From contig NZ_JAASQN010000001.1 of assembly GCF_011762125.1 (NCBI RefSeq), positions 124,001 to 188,000 of the forward strand: DNA of 64,000 nt, given 5' to 3'. Under the pieces are notes generated by a model. It searched no databases. It worked only from the letters and a program-made list of their open reading frames with translations, and was not told where the DNA came from. Positions 24,047 through 33,075 of the stretch are shown piece after piece (positions within the stretch are counted from its first letter, which is position 1; every line of letters starts with the position of its first letter). The DNA is from Sphingopyxis panaciterrae. GTDB lineage: Bacteria > Pseudomonadota > Alphaproteobacteria > Sphingomonadales > Sphingomonadaceae. The translations under genes and the position numbers were made by a program.

Positions 24047-24109
24047 TTAGGCCTGACCGCCGCCGCTTTGCGTGCCGGCGCCGCCCAGAAATTTCCAAAA
24101 CCAACCCAT
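24047..24109 (-). CDS. Twenty-residue Trp/Phe/Gly-rich small protein
   Basis: ATG 24109 follows AGGAGACTTCAA on the minus strand, an excellent Shine-Dalgarno at ideal spacing. The product is MGWFWKFLGGAGTQSGGGQA, then TAA. A terminator follows within 20 nt. The N-terminal half is an amphipathic aromatic helix that could sit on the membrane, and the tail is flexible. Such a complete unit (promoter region, ribosome site, ORF, terminator) is unlikely to be chance. Function unknown; a membrane-associated micro-protein or a leader peptide are both possible. Candidate CtrA boxes lie upstream. Confidence 0.65.
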   Translation of the reverse strand: MGWFWKFLGGAGTQSGGGQA

Positions 24110-24146
24110 TTGAAGTCTCCTGTAGGCACTGCCGATCAGAAGGCAG

Positions 24147-24193
24147 TTAACGCGCCCTTTACCTTAAAAAATAAGGTAAAGCGAGTCTTAACC
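24147..24193 (-). promoter_or_regulatory. CtrA-like boxes and palindromes upstream of the 20-codon ORF
   Basis: TTAA (24147-24150), seven bases, TTTA (24158-24161); and TAAA (24177-24180), seven bases, TTAACC (24188-24193) both approach the CtrA consensus TTAA-N7-TTAACC. Between them lies the perfect palindrome TTTACCTTA-AAAAA-TAAGGTAAA (24158-24180). ACTGCC/GGCAGT at about 24128-24147 adds a further hairpin near the start codon. Confidence 0.4.
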
Positions 24194-24218
24194 TTAACAG
24201 ATAGTGCCAAATTGGCGG

Positions 24219-26510
24219 TTATGCGGTGCGGCTGTGCGGTGCGACCGAGAGATTTGCCGAAAGTTCGGAAAATAGCTGTGGCTTTCCAAGATGATATCCT
24301 TGGCCGACGTCGCAGCCCAGACCTTCGAGGAGGGTCATGGTTTCGCGGTCTTCAATGCCTTCGGCGACGGCGGTGGCGCCCAGACGGTGCGCGAGGTCGA
24401 TCGTTGATTTGACGACTTCGAAGTTTCGTTGCGAATCGCGCATCGTCATCACGAATCGCTTGTCGATCTTGATCTCGTCGGCCTCGATCTCGGTCAGATA
24501 TTCGAGGTTCGACTGCCCCGTGCCATAATCGTCGATCGACAGGCGGATGCCGGCGCGGCGGAGCTGGGCGAGCGTCTGGCGCGCCTGGCGGCTGTTTTCG
24601 ATCTGCGCGGTTTCGGTGATCTCGATCGTCAGCCATTCGGGCGACAGATGATGCGCGGTGAGCATGACGCGAATCGTGCCGACGAGGTCGCTGTGATCGA
24701 GCAGGGTCGCCGACAGGTTGACCGACATATGGATATGAAACCCGCGCGCGTGGAGCTGCGCGATCGAACGGATCGCCTGATCCATGACGAAGAGCGTCAG
24801 CCGGTAGATGTCCTGGCTCTTTTCGGCCTGGACGATGAACTCGTCGGGGGGGATGGGTCCGCGCGTCGGATGCGTCCAGCGTGCGAGCGCCTCGACCCCG
24901 ACCAGCTTGCTCGTTGCGATTTCATATTGCGGCTGGAAGGCGACCCAGATGTCGCCGCCGGTGAGCGCATCCTCGAGCTGCGAGTGGAAGCTCAATTGCC
25001 AGCCGGCGTCTTCCTTCTGGCGCGGCGAATATTTGGTCCACAGCGCGCGGCTGCGCACCGACTTTTCGGCGGCGACGAGCGCGGCGGCGAGGCGCTGGGC
25101 GTTCGAACCTTCGAATTCGTCGTTGACCCCGAAGGCGATCGCGACGTCGACGCGCAGTTCGCCGATCGTCAGCGGCGCGTTGAACAGCGCGGCGAGGCCG
25201 GCGAGGTGCCCCTCGATCTGGCTGTGCTGATAATAGGGGACGAGCCAGGCGAAGGTGCCGTCGAGGTCATGGTGGAGCTGCGTACCGTGACAGGCGAGGG
25301 TGAGGCGCCGTGCGACCTGATCGACGAGCTGCTGGCTGCCCTCGCCGGGAAGGAAGGCGGCGAGATCTTCGAAATTGACGAGCTTCGCGGCGATGATCGT
25401 CGCGCTGCCGAACGGCTGCCGGGTCCGCAAAGCTTCGAAATTGGGCAGGCCCGATACCGGATTTTCGCGCTGCGCCGAAAAGTGGCGGCGCTTGCGCGAG
25501 ACATTGGCGCTGACGGTGGCGACGAAGAAGAGCGCCGCGCCGATCGATGTCGTGACGAGCATCGTCGACAGGATGATCTGGCCGATGATGAGCACGGCGA
25601 CCGAAGCGAGCGCGACATAAACGAACCAGCGCTGAAGGATCGGCAGCAGCGCGATGGTCAGGCCGAGCACGACAAGGAGAAGCGCAGGCCACCAGCCGAT
25701 GTCGACCGGATGGCCGTTCTTGAGCGTTTCGCCGCCGATCACGTGAATATAGGCGCCCGGCACCTGATTATGCCCGGGAAGATAATGCACGTCCTGAAAG
25801 CTGAGGGCCGTGGGCGCGAAAATGACGTCCTTGCCGGCGAGTTGCTTCGCGCCGACCGCGCCCGACAGGAGCTCGCTGGCGCTATATTGCTTGATGCTGG
25901 CGGTATCGTAGGAGAAATCGAGCCGGAACAGTTCGGCGCGATTGCTGGGCTTGTCGGCAAGCAGGGACGCGAAGCTGGGCAACAGCTGTCCGTCGGCGAC
26001 ATAGGCAAGAGGCAGGTGCCAGACCTGCCAGAATTCATTGTCCCACGCGATGCTGGCGCGCTTTGCCGCGGTGCCGAAAGCCGGGTTCGGGAAGATCGAG
26101 CGGTTGCGATCGGTTCCCGGCACCCCCTTCGTCGCGACCGCGAGAACCGCGCGATCACCCATCTTGCGGATCGCGCTGGTCAGCTGCGGAAAGTCACGGT
26201 CGTTTTCACGCCGGTCGAAAAAGAAATCGAGGAACATGCGCTTGGCGCCGGCCCTGTCGATCGCCTCGACCACCCGGGCATATTGGGTCATCGAAAAGCT
26301 GGCGTTCGGGGACAGGGCCAAGGAGCGGTCGTCGAGGGCGACGACGACGATGTCGCCCGATACCGGGCGGTTGACGACATTGGCCGCAGCGGCGCCGAGG
26401 ATGCGGTCGACCGGAATTCCGATGCCGGAGAAACCGACGGCAAGGCTGAGCAACAGCGAAAGCGCAAGCGTGCGCCAGCTGACGATCATCTTGTTGCCGA
26501 GCTTGAACAC
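24219..26510 (-). CDS. CHASE2-GGDEF(degenerate)-EAL cyclic-di-GMP phosphodiesterase
   Basis: A 763-residue membrane protein. After one N-terminal helix (WRTLALSLLLSLAVGFSGIG) comes a periplasmic CHASE2 sensor (VALDDRSLALSPNASFSMTQ, DFFFDRRENDRDFPQL, PGAYIHVIGGETLKNGHPVD), then three helices (WWPALLLVVLGLTIALLPIL, VYVALASVAVLIIGQIIL, SIGAALFFVATVSANV). The GGDEF-like domain has LDGTFAWL in place of the signature and is probably inactive. The EAL domain is intact: VGVEALARW, SVNLSA, IEITET, SIDDYGTG, EIKIDKRF and VAEGIED. It should hydrolyse c-di-GMP in response to an extracytoplasmic signal. Confidence 0.93.
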   Translation of the reverse strand: MFKLGNKMIVSWRTLALSLLLSLAVGFSGIGIPVDRILGAAAANVVNRPVSGDIVVVALDDRSLALSPNASFSMTQYARVVEAIDRAGAKRMFLDFFFDRRENDRDFPQLTSAIRKMGDRAVLAVATKGVPGTDRNRSIFPNPAFGTAAKRASIAWDNEFWQVWHLPLAYVADGQLLPSFASLLADKPSNRAELFRLDFSYDTASIKQYSASELLSGAVGAKQLAGKDVIFAPTALSFQDVHYLPGHNQVPGAYIHVIGGETLKNGHPVDIGWWPALLLVVLGLTIALLPILQRWFVYVALASVAVLIIGQIILSTMLVTTSIGAALFFVATVSANVSRKRRHFSAQRENPVSGLPNFEALRTRQPFGSATIIAAKLVNFEDLAAFLPGEGSQQLVDQVARRLTLACHGTQLHHDLDGTFAWLVPYYQHSQIEGHLAGLAALFNAPLTIGELRVDVAIAFGVNDEFEGSNAQRLAAALVAAEKSVRSRALWTKYSPRQKEDAGWQLSFHSQLEDALTGGDIWVAFQPQYEIATSKLVGVEALARWTHPTRGPIPPDEFIVQAEKSQDIYRLTLFVMDQAIRSIAQLHARGFHIHMSVNLSATLLDHSDLVGTIRVMLTAHHLSPEWLTIEITETAQIENSRQARQTLAQLRRAGIRLSIDDYGTGQSNLEYLTEIEADEIKIDKRFVMTMRDSQRNFEVVKSTIDLAHRLGATAVAEGIEDRETMTLLEGLGCDVGQGYHLGKPQLFSELSANLSVAPHSRTA

Positions 26511-26634
26511 GCACGTCTCCAGCGATTACCGGACGTGCCTAGGCCGCGATGGTTATCATCGCGTTAATTATGAACGAAATCTTGCGGTGCGGCGGGGGGC
26601 GACGGGAAACAGGAGCGGCCGTTTTCGGCTGTTA

Positions 26635-26712
26635 GCGGACGCACAGTCTTTAGCCCCTCCCCTTTAGGGGAGGGGCTTGATTAAACAAACGACAGCTCAC
26701 CACCCCAAAACC
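26635..26712. repeat. Palindromic repeat CCCCTCCCCTTTAGGGGAGGGG, short form
   Basis: GCGGACGCACAGTCTTTAG plus the hairpin, then directly CTTGATTAAACAAACGACAG and CTCACCACCCCAAAA. It equals the copy at 8332-8490 with the inner 75 or so bases missing. It lies upstream of the CHASE2-EAL gene and downstream of the acyl-CoA dehydrogenase; nothing else is seen in 26511-26742. Confidence 0.8.
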
Positions 26713-26742
26713 GCCATCGGCCCGGCCCTGAGCCCGCCAAGC

Positions 26743-28485
26743 TCAGCCGAGCGCAGGTAGCGGTGCGAGCGCCGCGTCGCCGGCGAGCGCCGAGGCGGCG
26801 AGACCGGTCGCCGCGGGCACGATCTGTTGCAGGTAGAAGCGCGTCGAGGCGATTTTCGCCTCGAGGAAGGCGCGGTCGCCATGGCCTTCGTCGAGCGCGG
26901 TCTTTGCGGCCTGGTGCTGGAGCGCCATCAGCCAGCCGCAGGTCGCGGTGGCGAGCATGGTCAGATAGGGATAGCTGCCGGCGAGCCGGTCGCCGGTGCC
27001 CGCGTTCGCCATCCAGTCGGTGACCGCGCGGCAGGCGTCGACCAATCCCTGAAGCTCGGGGAAGTCGGCGGCGCCCTGCGCGATGTCGTCGATCAGGCCG
27101 CGGACGAGATCGCCGCCCGCCATGCCGAGCTTGCGCCCGACGAGATCGGCCGCCTGGATGCCGTTGGTGCCTTCGTAGATCGGCGCGATGCGCGCATCGC
27201 GATAATGCTGCGCGGCGCCGGTTTCCTCAATGAAGCCCATGCCGCCGTGGACCTGGACGCCGAGACTGGCGACCTCGCAGCCGATGTCGGTCGCATGCGC
27301 CTTGACCAGCGGGATGAGGATTTCGGCGCGCATCGCGGCCGCCTCGTCGCCGAGCTTGCCGAAGTCGATCTGCGCCGCGGCATAATAGGTCAGGGCGCGG
27401 GCGGCTTCGGTCTGCGCGCGCATGCGCCAGAGCATGCGCCTGACGTCGGGGTGATGGTCGATCGTCACCGGGGTGCGGTCGGGCGAACCCGCGAGCGAGG
27501 ACTGGACGCGCTCGGCGGCATAGCGCTGCGCCTGCTGCGTCGCGCGCTCGGCGATCTGGACGCCCTGGCAGCCGACCATCAGCCGCGCGTTGTTCATCAT
27601 CACGAACATCGCGCGCATGCCGCCCATTTCGCCGCCGACGATCTCCCCGAGGCAATCCTCGCCCTCGCCATAGACCATCACTGCGGTCGGGGAGCCGTGG
27701 ATCCCGAGCTTATGCTCGATCGACGCGCAATGGACGCCGTTCGAAACCGTCGGATTGCCCGCGCCGTCGAGGCGGTATTTGGGGACGAGGAAGAGCGAGA
27801 TGCCGCGCGTTCCCTCGGGTGCGCCGGGGGTGCGCGCGAGGACGAGGTGGACGATATTGTCGGTGAGGTCGTGCTCGCCGAAGGTGATGAAGATTTTCTG
27901 CCCCTTGATCCTGTAGAGGCCGGCATTCGGACCCTCGGTCACTTTCTCGGCGGTCGAGCGGAGCGCGCCGACGTCGCTGCCGGCGCTCGGCTCGGTCAGG
28001 TTCATCGTGCCGTTCCATTCGCCGTTGACCAGCTTCGGCAGCCAGGTCTGGCGCTGCTCCTCGGTGCCATAAGCCATCAGCGCGTGAATCGCGCCTGCGG
28101 TCAGGATCGGGCAAAGCGTGAAGCCCATATTTGCCGTCCCGAGCGCCTCGATCACCGCCGTCGCGAGGGTGAAGGGAAGGTCCTGCCCGCCATATTCGCC
28201 GGGACCGTCGAGGCTGCCCCAGCCCGCTTCGACGAACTGCCGATACGCTTCCTTGAAGCCCGGGGGCATGGTGACCTTGCCATCCTGCCATTTGGGGTTG
28301 TGCGTATCGCCGACGCGGTTCAGCGGCGCGTAGACCTCGGCCGCGAAGTCGCCGATGCCAGTGACGATCGCCTCGACCATGTCGGGGGTCGCGGCGGCGA
28401 ATTTGTCGTGGGCCGCCATCGCGTCGACGCGCGCGATATGATCGAGGACGAACAGCTGCTCGGTGGTCGGAGGCGTGTAGGTCAT
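26743..28485 (-). CDS. Acyl-CoA dehydrogenase, long (DmdC/FadE-type) form
   Basis: A 580-residue flavoprotein oxidising acyl-CoA to enoyl-CoA in beta-oxidation. Visible signatures: TEPSAGSDVGALRSTAE (acyl/flavin loop), KIFITFGEHDLTDNIVHLVL, KLGIHGSPTAVMVYG, and GVQVHGGMGFIEETGAAQHY with the following RDARIAPIYEGTNGIQA, the usual dehydrogenase C-terminal block. Length and the final helical extension fit the 3-methylmercaptopropionyl-CoA/long-chain subgroup. It is divergent from tsaC with only 51 nt between starts. Substrate length unknown. Confidence 0.93.
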   Translation of the reverse strand: MTYTPPTTEQLFVLDHIARVDAMAAHDKFAAATPDMVEAIVTGIGDFAAEVYAPLNRVGDTHNPKWQDGKVTMPPGFKEAYRQFVEAGWGSLDGPGEYGGQDLPFTLATAVIEALGTANMGFTLCPILTAGAIHALMAYGTEEQRQTWLPKLVNGEWNGTMNLTEPSAGSDVGALRSTAEKVTEGPNAGLYRIKGQKIFITFGEHDLTDNIVHLVLARTPGAPEGTRGISLFLVPKYRLDGAGNPTVSNGVHCASIEHKLGIHGSPTAVMVYGEGEDCLGEIVGGEMGGMRAMFVMMNNARLMVGCQGVQIAERATQQAQRYAAERVQSSLAGSPDRTPVTIDHHPDVRRMLWRMRAQTEAARALTYYAAAQIDFGKLGDEAAAMRAEILIPLVKAHATDIGCEVASLGVQVHGGMGFIEETGAAQHYRDARIAPIYEGTNGIQAADLVGRKLGMAGGDLVRGLIDDIAQGAADFPELQGLVDACRAVTDWMANAGTGDRLAGSYPYLTMLATATCGWLMALQHQAAKTALDEGHGDRAFLEAKIASTRFYLQQIVPAATGLAASALAGDAALAPLPALG

Positions 28486-28536
28486 GGGCTGGACACTTTG
28501 CTGGTGAATATCGTTGCGCGGGCGCTATAGCGCGGC

Positions 28537-29490
28537 ATGGCCGACGGTCAAATGCACATGACAACCGATATCCGTCCCTTTGGGGCGGAGGCAATGGCGC
28601 GCGCCGGGGGGCTGATCGGGGAGGGTCAGCCGGTCGCGGTGCCGACCGAGACGGTGTACGGCCTCGCCGCCGATGCGCGGAACCCCGATGCGGTCGCGCG
28701 CATCTATGCCGCGAAGGGGCGGCCCGACTTCAATCCGCTGATCGTCCATGTACCCGACCTGGCGGCGGCCGAGCGGCTGGGGACATTCGGGCCGGTCGAA
28801 CGCGCGCTGGCGGCGCGTTTCTGGCCCGGGCCGCTGACTTTGGTGGTGCCGCGCACCGTGGATTGCCCGGTGGCGAGCATCGCGACGGCGGGGCTCGATA
28901 CGATTGCGATCCGGGTGCCGGGGCACCGCGCGATGCAGGCGTTGCTGGCCGAGACCGGCGCGCCGCTTGCCGCGCCGAGCGCCAATGCGAGCGGGCGGGT
29001 GAGCCCGACGGCGGCGGCGCATGTGCTTGCGAGCCTGGGCGGGCGGATCGCGCTGGTGATCGACGACGGGCCGACGACCGCCGGGGTCGAATCGACGATC
29101 GCGCGGGTGAGGGACGGCGCGGTCGAAGTGCTGCGGCCGGGGCCGGTGACCGCCGATATGCTGGGCGCGGCGGGCGGGCTGCCGGTGACCGGGGTCGAAG
29201 GATCCGAGGTCGTCGCGCCGGGGATGCTCGCGAGCCATTATGCGCCGGGCAAGCCGGTGCGGCTGGGGGCGATGGCGTTCGAAGATGACGAGTATGGGAT
29301 CGGCTTTGGCGCGGTCGCGGGCGATTATGATCTGAGCCCGGCGGGTGACCTGACCGAGGCGGCGGCGCGGCTGTTCGATGCGTTGCATGCGGGCGCGGCG
29401 AGCGCGAAGGCGAAGATTGCGGTGGCGGCGATTCCTCTGGAGGGGCTGGGCGCGGCGATCAATGACCGGCTGAGCCGGGCGGCGGTTTAG
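28537..29490 (+). CDS. tsaC: L-threonylcarbamoyladenylate synthase (TsaC/Sua5)
   Basis: A 317-residue Sua5-type enzyme making threonylcarbamoyl-AMP for the t6A modification of tRNA. The YrdC core shows VAVPTETVYGLAADARN, IYAAKGRPDFNPLIVHV, FWPGPLTLVV, IAIRVPGH and PLAAPSANASGRVSPTAA. A C-terminal Sua5 domain follows the linker VVAPGMLASHYAPGKPVRLG. The start may also be the second Met (28552). Essential cytoplasmic housekeeping gene. Identification is secure. Confidence 0.95.
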   Translation: MADGQMHMTTDIRPFGAEAMARAGGLIGEGQPVAVPTETVYGLAADARNPDAVARIYAAKGRPDFNPLIVHVPDLAAAERLGTFGPVERALAARFWPGPLTLVVPRTVDCPVASIATAGLDTIAIRVPGHRAMQALLAETGAPLAAPSANASGRVSPTAAAHVLASLGGRIALVIDDGPTTAGVESTIARVRDGAVEVLRPGPVTADMLGAAGGLPVTGVEGSEVVAPGMLASHYAPGKPVRLGAMAFEDDEYGIGFGAVAGDYDLSPAGDLTEAAARLFDALHAGAASAKAKIAVAAIPLEGLGAAINDRLSRAAV

Positions 29491-29519
29491 CACCCTCCCT
29501 TCCGCAGGCGGGAGGAGGG

Positions 29520-30419
29520 TTAGGACGCTGCCGGTTCGATCGGGTCGCCGTGCGGTGCCTTGCGCGCGACGATCAGGCAGGCGGCGACGATCAGCACCGC
29601 CCCCGCGAGCGTCGGCAAGGTCACCGCTTCGTCATAGAAGAACCAGCCGAACAGCATCGCCCACAGGAAGCCGGTATATTCGGTCGTCGCGAGGATCTGG
29701 GTCTCGGCGCGGGCATAGGCCCAGCTCAAGAGCAGCAGCGAGGTGGTGGCGAGAACCGCGGCGCCGACGATGTGCGGCGCGTGGCCGGCACCGGGGACGG
29801 CGAGGAACCATGGCGCGCCGAGGGCGAGGATCGCGGCGACGAAGAAATTCTGGAAGAAGGCGATCTCCATCGGCTCGGCCATCTTCGCCTGCCGCCGCGC
29901 GAGGATGAGGTTATAGGCGTAGAAGATCGCCGACAGAAACACCGCGCCGACCGCCCACAGCGCTTCATCGCTATAATCGCCGCCGAGTTTCCCGGCGACG
30001 ATCACGAGTATCCCGCCGAGACCGAGGAGCGACGCGGCGATCGAGCGCGGCCCGATCTTTTCGCCGAGGAAGATCGCTGCCATGTAGAGCGCCATCAGCG
30101 GCGCGACGAAGGCGAGCGCGATCGCTTCCGCCATCGGCAGCCGCGCGAGCGCCCAGAAAAAGCTGAGCGCCATTCCCGCGACGAACAAAGATCGCCAGGC
30201 GTGAATTTGCATCGTCGCCTTGCTTGGCCATTTGGGGCGGCTCGCGAAATAGAGCGCGCCGGCGATGAGGGTGCCGGTGCCGGTGCGCCAGAGTACGGCA
30301 TTATAGGCGCCGAGTTCGATCGACAGCCCCTTCATCAGCACGTCCATCGCCGAAAAGGTCGCGATGCCGGCGCATGCGATCAGGAAGGGGATGACGGGAG
30401 AGGGCGAATCGGGGCGCAT
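29520..30419 (-). CDS. EamA-family (DMT superfamily) transporter
   Basis: A 299-residue inner-membrane protein with ten hydrophobic helices in two EamA repeats. The first repeat includes SAMDVLMKGLSIELGAYNAV and LWRTGTGTLI; LARLPMAEAIALAFVAPLMA is the characteristic helix with the conserved Pro. The second repeat holds SLLLLSWAYARAETQILATT and YTGFLWAMLFGWFFYDEAVT. The family exports or imports small metabolites; the substrate cannot be told. Stand-alone gene, convergent with tsaC. Confidence 0.92.
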   Translation of the reverse strand: MRPDSPSPVIPFLIACAGIATFSAMDVLMKGLSIELGAYNAVLWRTGTGTLIAGALYFASRPKWPSKATMQIHAWRSLFVAGMALSFFWALARLPMAEAIALAFVAPLMALYMAAIFLGEKIGPRSIAASLLGLGGILVIVAGKLGGDYSDEALWAVGAVFLSAIFYAYNLILARRQAKMAEPMEIAFFQNFFVAAILALGAPWFLAVPGAGHAPHIVGAAVLATTSLLLLSWAYARAETQILATTEYTGFLWAMLFGWFFYDEAVTLPTLAGAVLIVAACLIVARKAPHGDPIEPAAS

Positions 30420-30519
30420 GGGTGTGGCTGTAGCGGGCTGCGGAGGTGTTCGTCGCGGTCGATCTTTTTCCCGTTGAGGAATGAGGGGTTTCGGCTGTTA
30501 GCTGCCGCTCTCCCTTTTT

Positions 30520-30611
30520 GTCACCCCGGTCTTGATCCGGGGTCCCGCTTGAAGTCGAAAACTGCCTGTGCCCTCACAAAAGCGGGATCCCGGGTCAAGC
30601 CCGGGATGACG
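30520..30611. repeat. Dispersed palindromic repeat, CCCGGxxTTGAxCCGGG family (copy 3)
   Basis: GTCACCCCGGTCTTGATCCG at the left and GGGTCAAGCCCGGGATGACG at the right, with CCCGCTT/AAGCGGG extending the stem. It lies between the EamA gene start and the S10 peptidase stop; the 30420-30676 gap holds no gene. Confidence 0.8.
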
Positions 30612-30676
30612 AAGCTGTAGAAAGCAACGGCACCTCCCCGCCCCAAAACCGCCAATAGAAGCGCGAGCTTTCCGGC

Positions 30677-32290
30677 TTAGTCGATCCCGTCGGTCCGGCG
30701 GATGAAGTCGGCGGCGTCGGTGCGCATTTCGGCGAGCAGCGCGGGGTTCACATAGACCATGTGGCCGGCGGCATAATATTTATAGGCGATGTTCGCCTGC
30801 AGATCCTTCGGCACGGGCAGGTGCCGCAGTTCGTAGCGGCCGGCGAAATAGGGGGTCGAGACGTCGAAATAGCCGCCGGTGACGAGCAATTTCATCTTCG
30901 GATTCTGCTTCATCGCGACGGCGAGGTCGGGGAGCAGGTTGGGGAGCGCGATCAGCGCGCGGTCGGCGCCGGGCGGGCGGTGCGTATAGTCCCAGCTTTC
31001 GTAGACATCGAGCCCGCCTTCATAATGCCGGCCGGCACCATAGCCGAGCGTCCCGCGGACATAGTCGTTGAAGGCGGCGGTATAGGCCGCGCCGATCGCG
31101 GTGCCCTGCGGATCGTTCGAGGCGACCTTGCTCAGGGGATCGAGCGTCGCGCCGGTGAAGCGCGTGTCGAGCGTGCCCGTCGTCAGACCCTTGTCGGCGA
31201 GCAGTTCCTTTTGCAGTGCGCCATATTCGATGCGGAGATTGGTCTTGATCAGATAATCGGTGGGGAGGCCGGTGTAGGCATGGAGCCGTGCCGCGACCGC
31301 CTGCCGTTCGGCGTCGGTGAGGTCGTTGCCCTTCATCAATGCGAGCGCATAGTCGGTGGTCGCGAAGCTTTCCGCCTCGGCGAGCCAGGAGGCGAGATCG
31401 CGGCCCGCGCCGGCGCGCTTGTGGTACCAGGCGGTCGCAGCGTAAGTGGGCAGCGCCACGACATAAGGCAGGTCGACCCCCGGATTGACCTGCGGATCAT
31501 CGGGGATGAGGTCCCAGTTCAGGATGTCGGAGAGCAGGATCACGCCATTGAGGTCGATGTCCTGTTTCTGCAGCGCGAGCGTCATCCCCGCCGCGCGCAT
31601 CGTCCCATAGCTTTCACCGTAGAGATATTTGGGCGATTTCCAGCGGCCATATTTCGACAGGAAATCGCGGACGAAGACGGTGAAGGCGTGGATGTCCTGA
31701 TCGACGCCGAACCACGCATCCTCCTTGTCCTTGCCCGCGACGCGGCTGAAGCCGGTGCCGGGCGCGTCGACGAAGACGAGGTCGGAGACGTCGAGCAGGC
31801 TCTGGTCGTTGGCGACGGTGCGATAGGGCGCGCCGCCATGCGCGAGGTCGGGGGTCTCGACGCGCACCGGGCCATAGGCGCCCATGTGGAGCCAAAGCGT
31901 CGGCGATCCCGGGCCGCCGTTGAACAGGAAGGTGATCGGCCGCGTTTCGGCGGAGGCGCCGTCCTTGAAATAGGCGGTGTAGAACATCGAGGCTTCGGAA
32001 TCCGGGACATCTTCGGCGGCGTCGCCGTTCGCCTTGTCGCCGCGCTTGCGCTCGATCGGGATGGTGTCGTCCCAGCCCTTCGGATGGATGACGAGCGTCC
32101 CGGCAAGGGCGCGATAGGGGATGGCGACGCCGCCGATCGTCACCGAACCCCGGCTTTCGACCTCGGTCGGTTCGAACATCGGGGTCTCGGGCGTGGCTTT
32201 TTCGGCAGCGGTGCGGATCTCTTTCGATTGCGCGGTCGCGCAGCCGCCGAGGGCGAGGGCAAGGCCCGCTGCGATAAGGATGTGTTTCAT
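30677..32290 (-). CDS. S10-family serine carboxypeptidase, lipoprotein
   Basis: Start at ATG 32290 (MKHILIAAGLALALGGC) places a lipobox (LGGC) at residue 17; 26 upstream codons in frame belong to the preceding gene and are excluded. The mature protein has the S10 fold: FLFNGGPGSPTLWLHMGAYG (oxyanion loop), the nucleophile in YLYGESYGTMRAAGM, VDAPGTGFS, an Asp in VTGGYFDVSTPYF, and the catalytic His in YYAAGHMVYVN. It removes C-terminal residues from peptides, probably in the periplasm. Its ATG overlaps the stop of the SDR gene (ATGA), so the two are coupled. Confidence 0.92.
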   Translation of the reverse strand: MKHILIAAGLALALGGCATAQSKEIRTAAEKATPETPMFEPTEVESRGSVTIGGVAIPYRALAGTLVIHPKGWDDTIPIERKRGDKANGDAAEDVPDSEASMFYTAYFKDGASAETRPITFLFNGGPGSPTLWLHMGAYGPVRVETPDLAHGGAPYRTVANDQSLLDVSDLVFVDAPGTGFSRVAGKDKEDAWFGVDQDIHAFTVFVRDFLSKYGRWKSPKYLYGESYGTMRAAGMTLALQKQDIDLNGVILLSDILNWDLIPDDPQVNPGVDLPYVVALPTYAATAWYHKRAGAGRDLASWLAEAESFATTDYALALMKGNDLTDAERQAVAARLHAYTGLPTDYLIKTNLRIEYGALQKELLADKGLTTGTLDTRFTGATLDPLSKVASNDPQGTAIGAAYTAAFNDYVRGTLGYGAGRHYEGGLDVYESWDYTHRPPGADRALIALPNLLPDLAVAMKQNPKMKLLVTGGYFDVSTPYFAGRYELRHLPVPKDLQANIAYKYYAAGHMVYVNPALLAEMRTDAADFIRRTDGID

Positions 32291-33066
32291 CGGAAGGTCG
32301 CCTGTCCTGCTCCGTCGATATTGAGCTTCTGGCCCGAGCAATAGGGGTTCGCGTCGCTGACGAACCATAGCACCGCCGCCGCCACATCGGCGGGAACCGC
32401 GACGCGGCCGAAGGGCATTTTGGCGTCGAGATGATGAATGTCGGTGTTGCCGGTAACCGCGCGCGACAGCTTTTCGCCCATGTCGCTGACGGTGAGGGCG
32501 GGAGCGACGATGTTGACGCGGACGCCGTGCGGCAGTTCTTCCTTGGCGAGGGTGAGCGCGAAGGCTTCGCCCGCCGCCTTAGCCATCGTATAGGGCGCGC
32601 CGTTCGGCGAGTTCACGTAGGTCGCGATGCTGGAAATGACGATGATGTCGCTGCGCGCGTGGCGGCGAAGCTGCGGCAGCGCAAGGCGGCTGAGCCGGTG
32701 CGGGCCGGCGGCGTGGACGGCGAAGAGCTTGTCGACCTCTTCGGGGCTGGTGTCGGCGACCGGCTGACCGCGGCTCGCGATGCCGGCATTGTTGATCAGG
32801 ATCGACACGGGGCCGAAGTCGGCCGCGATGCTCGCGACCATCGCGGCGCAGGCGGCCTCGTCGGTGACCGAGGCCTGATAGGCCTTTGCCTTGCGGCCGA
32901 GCGCCTGGATGGCGGCGACGGTTTCGGCGGCGGCTTCTTCGCCGCGGGTATAGTTGACCGCAACGTCGGCGCCGGCTTCGGCGAGGCCGATCGCGATGCC
33001 GCGGCCGATGCCGCGCGAGGCGCCGGTGACGAGCGCGATGCGCCCCGCAAGGTTCATATCGGCCAT
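32287..33066 (-). CDS. Short-chain dehydrogenase/reductase
   Basis: A 259-residue NAD(P)-dependent oxidoreductase. Cofactor motif TGASRGIGRGIAIGL near residue 15, the NNAG motif (SILINNAGIASRG), catalytic Ser in VISSIATYVNSPNG, and YTMAKAAGEAF with the Tyr and Lys. The C-terminus (VLWFVSDANPYCSGQKLNID) is typical of the FabG-like classical group. The usual PGxVxT loop reads APALTVSDMG. Substrate unknown. It is translationally coupled to the S10 peptidase, and the thioredoxin-like gene is 9 nt upstream. Confidence 0.92.
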   Translation of the reverse strand: MADMNLAGRIALVTGASRGIGRGIAIGLAEAGADVAVNYTRGEEAAAETVAAIQALGRKAKAYQASVTDEAACAAMVASIAADFGPVSILINNAGIASRGQPVADTSPEEVDKLFAVHAAGPHRLSRLALPQLRRHARSDIIVISSIATYVNSPNGAPYTMAKAAGEAFALTLAKEELPHGVRVNIVAPALTVSDMGEKLSRAVTGNTDIHHLDAKMPFGRVAVPADVAAAVLWFVSDANPYCSGQKLNIDGAGQATFR

Positions 33067-33075
33067 CGTCTCTCC

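Noticed and set aside
24429..26567. A 712-codon plus-strand frame opposite the CHASE2-EAL gene
   Set aside because: Antisense shadow of a complete, motif-rich minus-strand gene; no domain in its translation.
26827..28530. A 567-codon plus-strand frame opposite the acyl-CoA dehydrogenase
   Set aside because: Antisense shadow; composition is typical of reverse-complement coding sequence, with no start signal.
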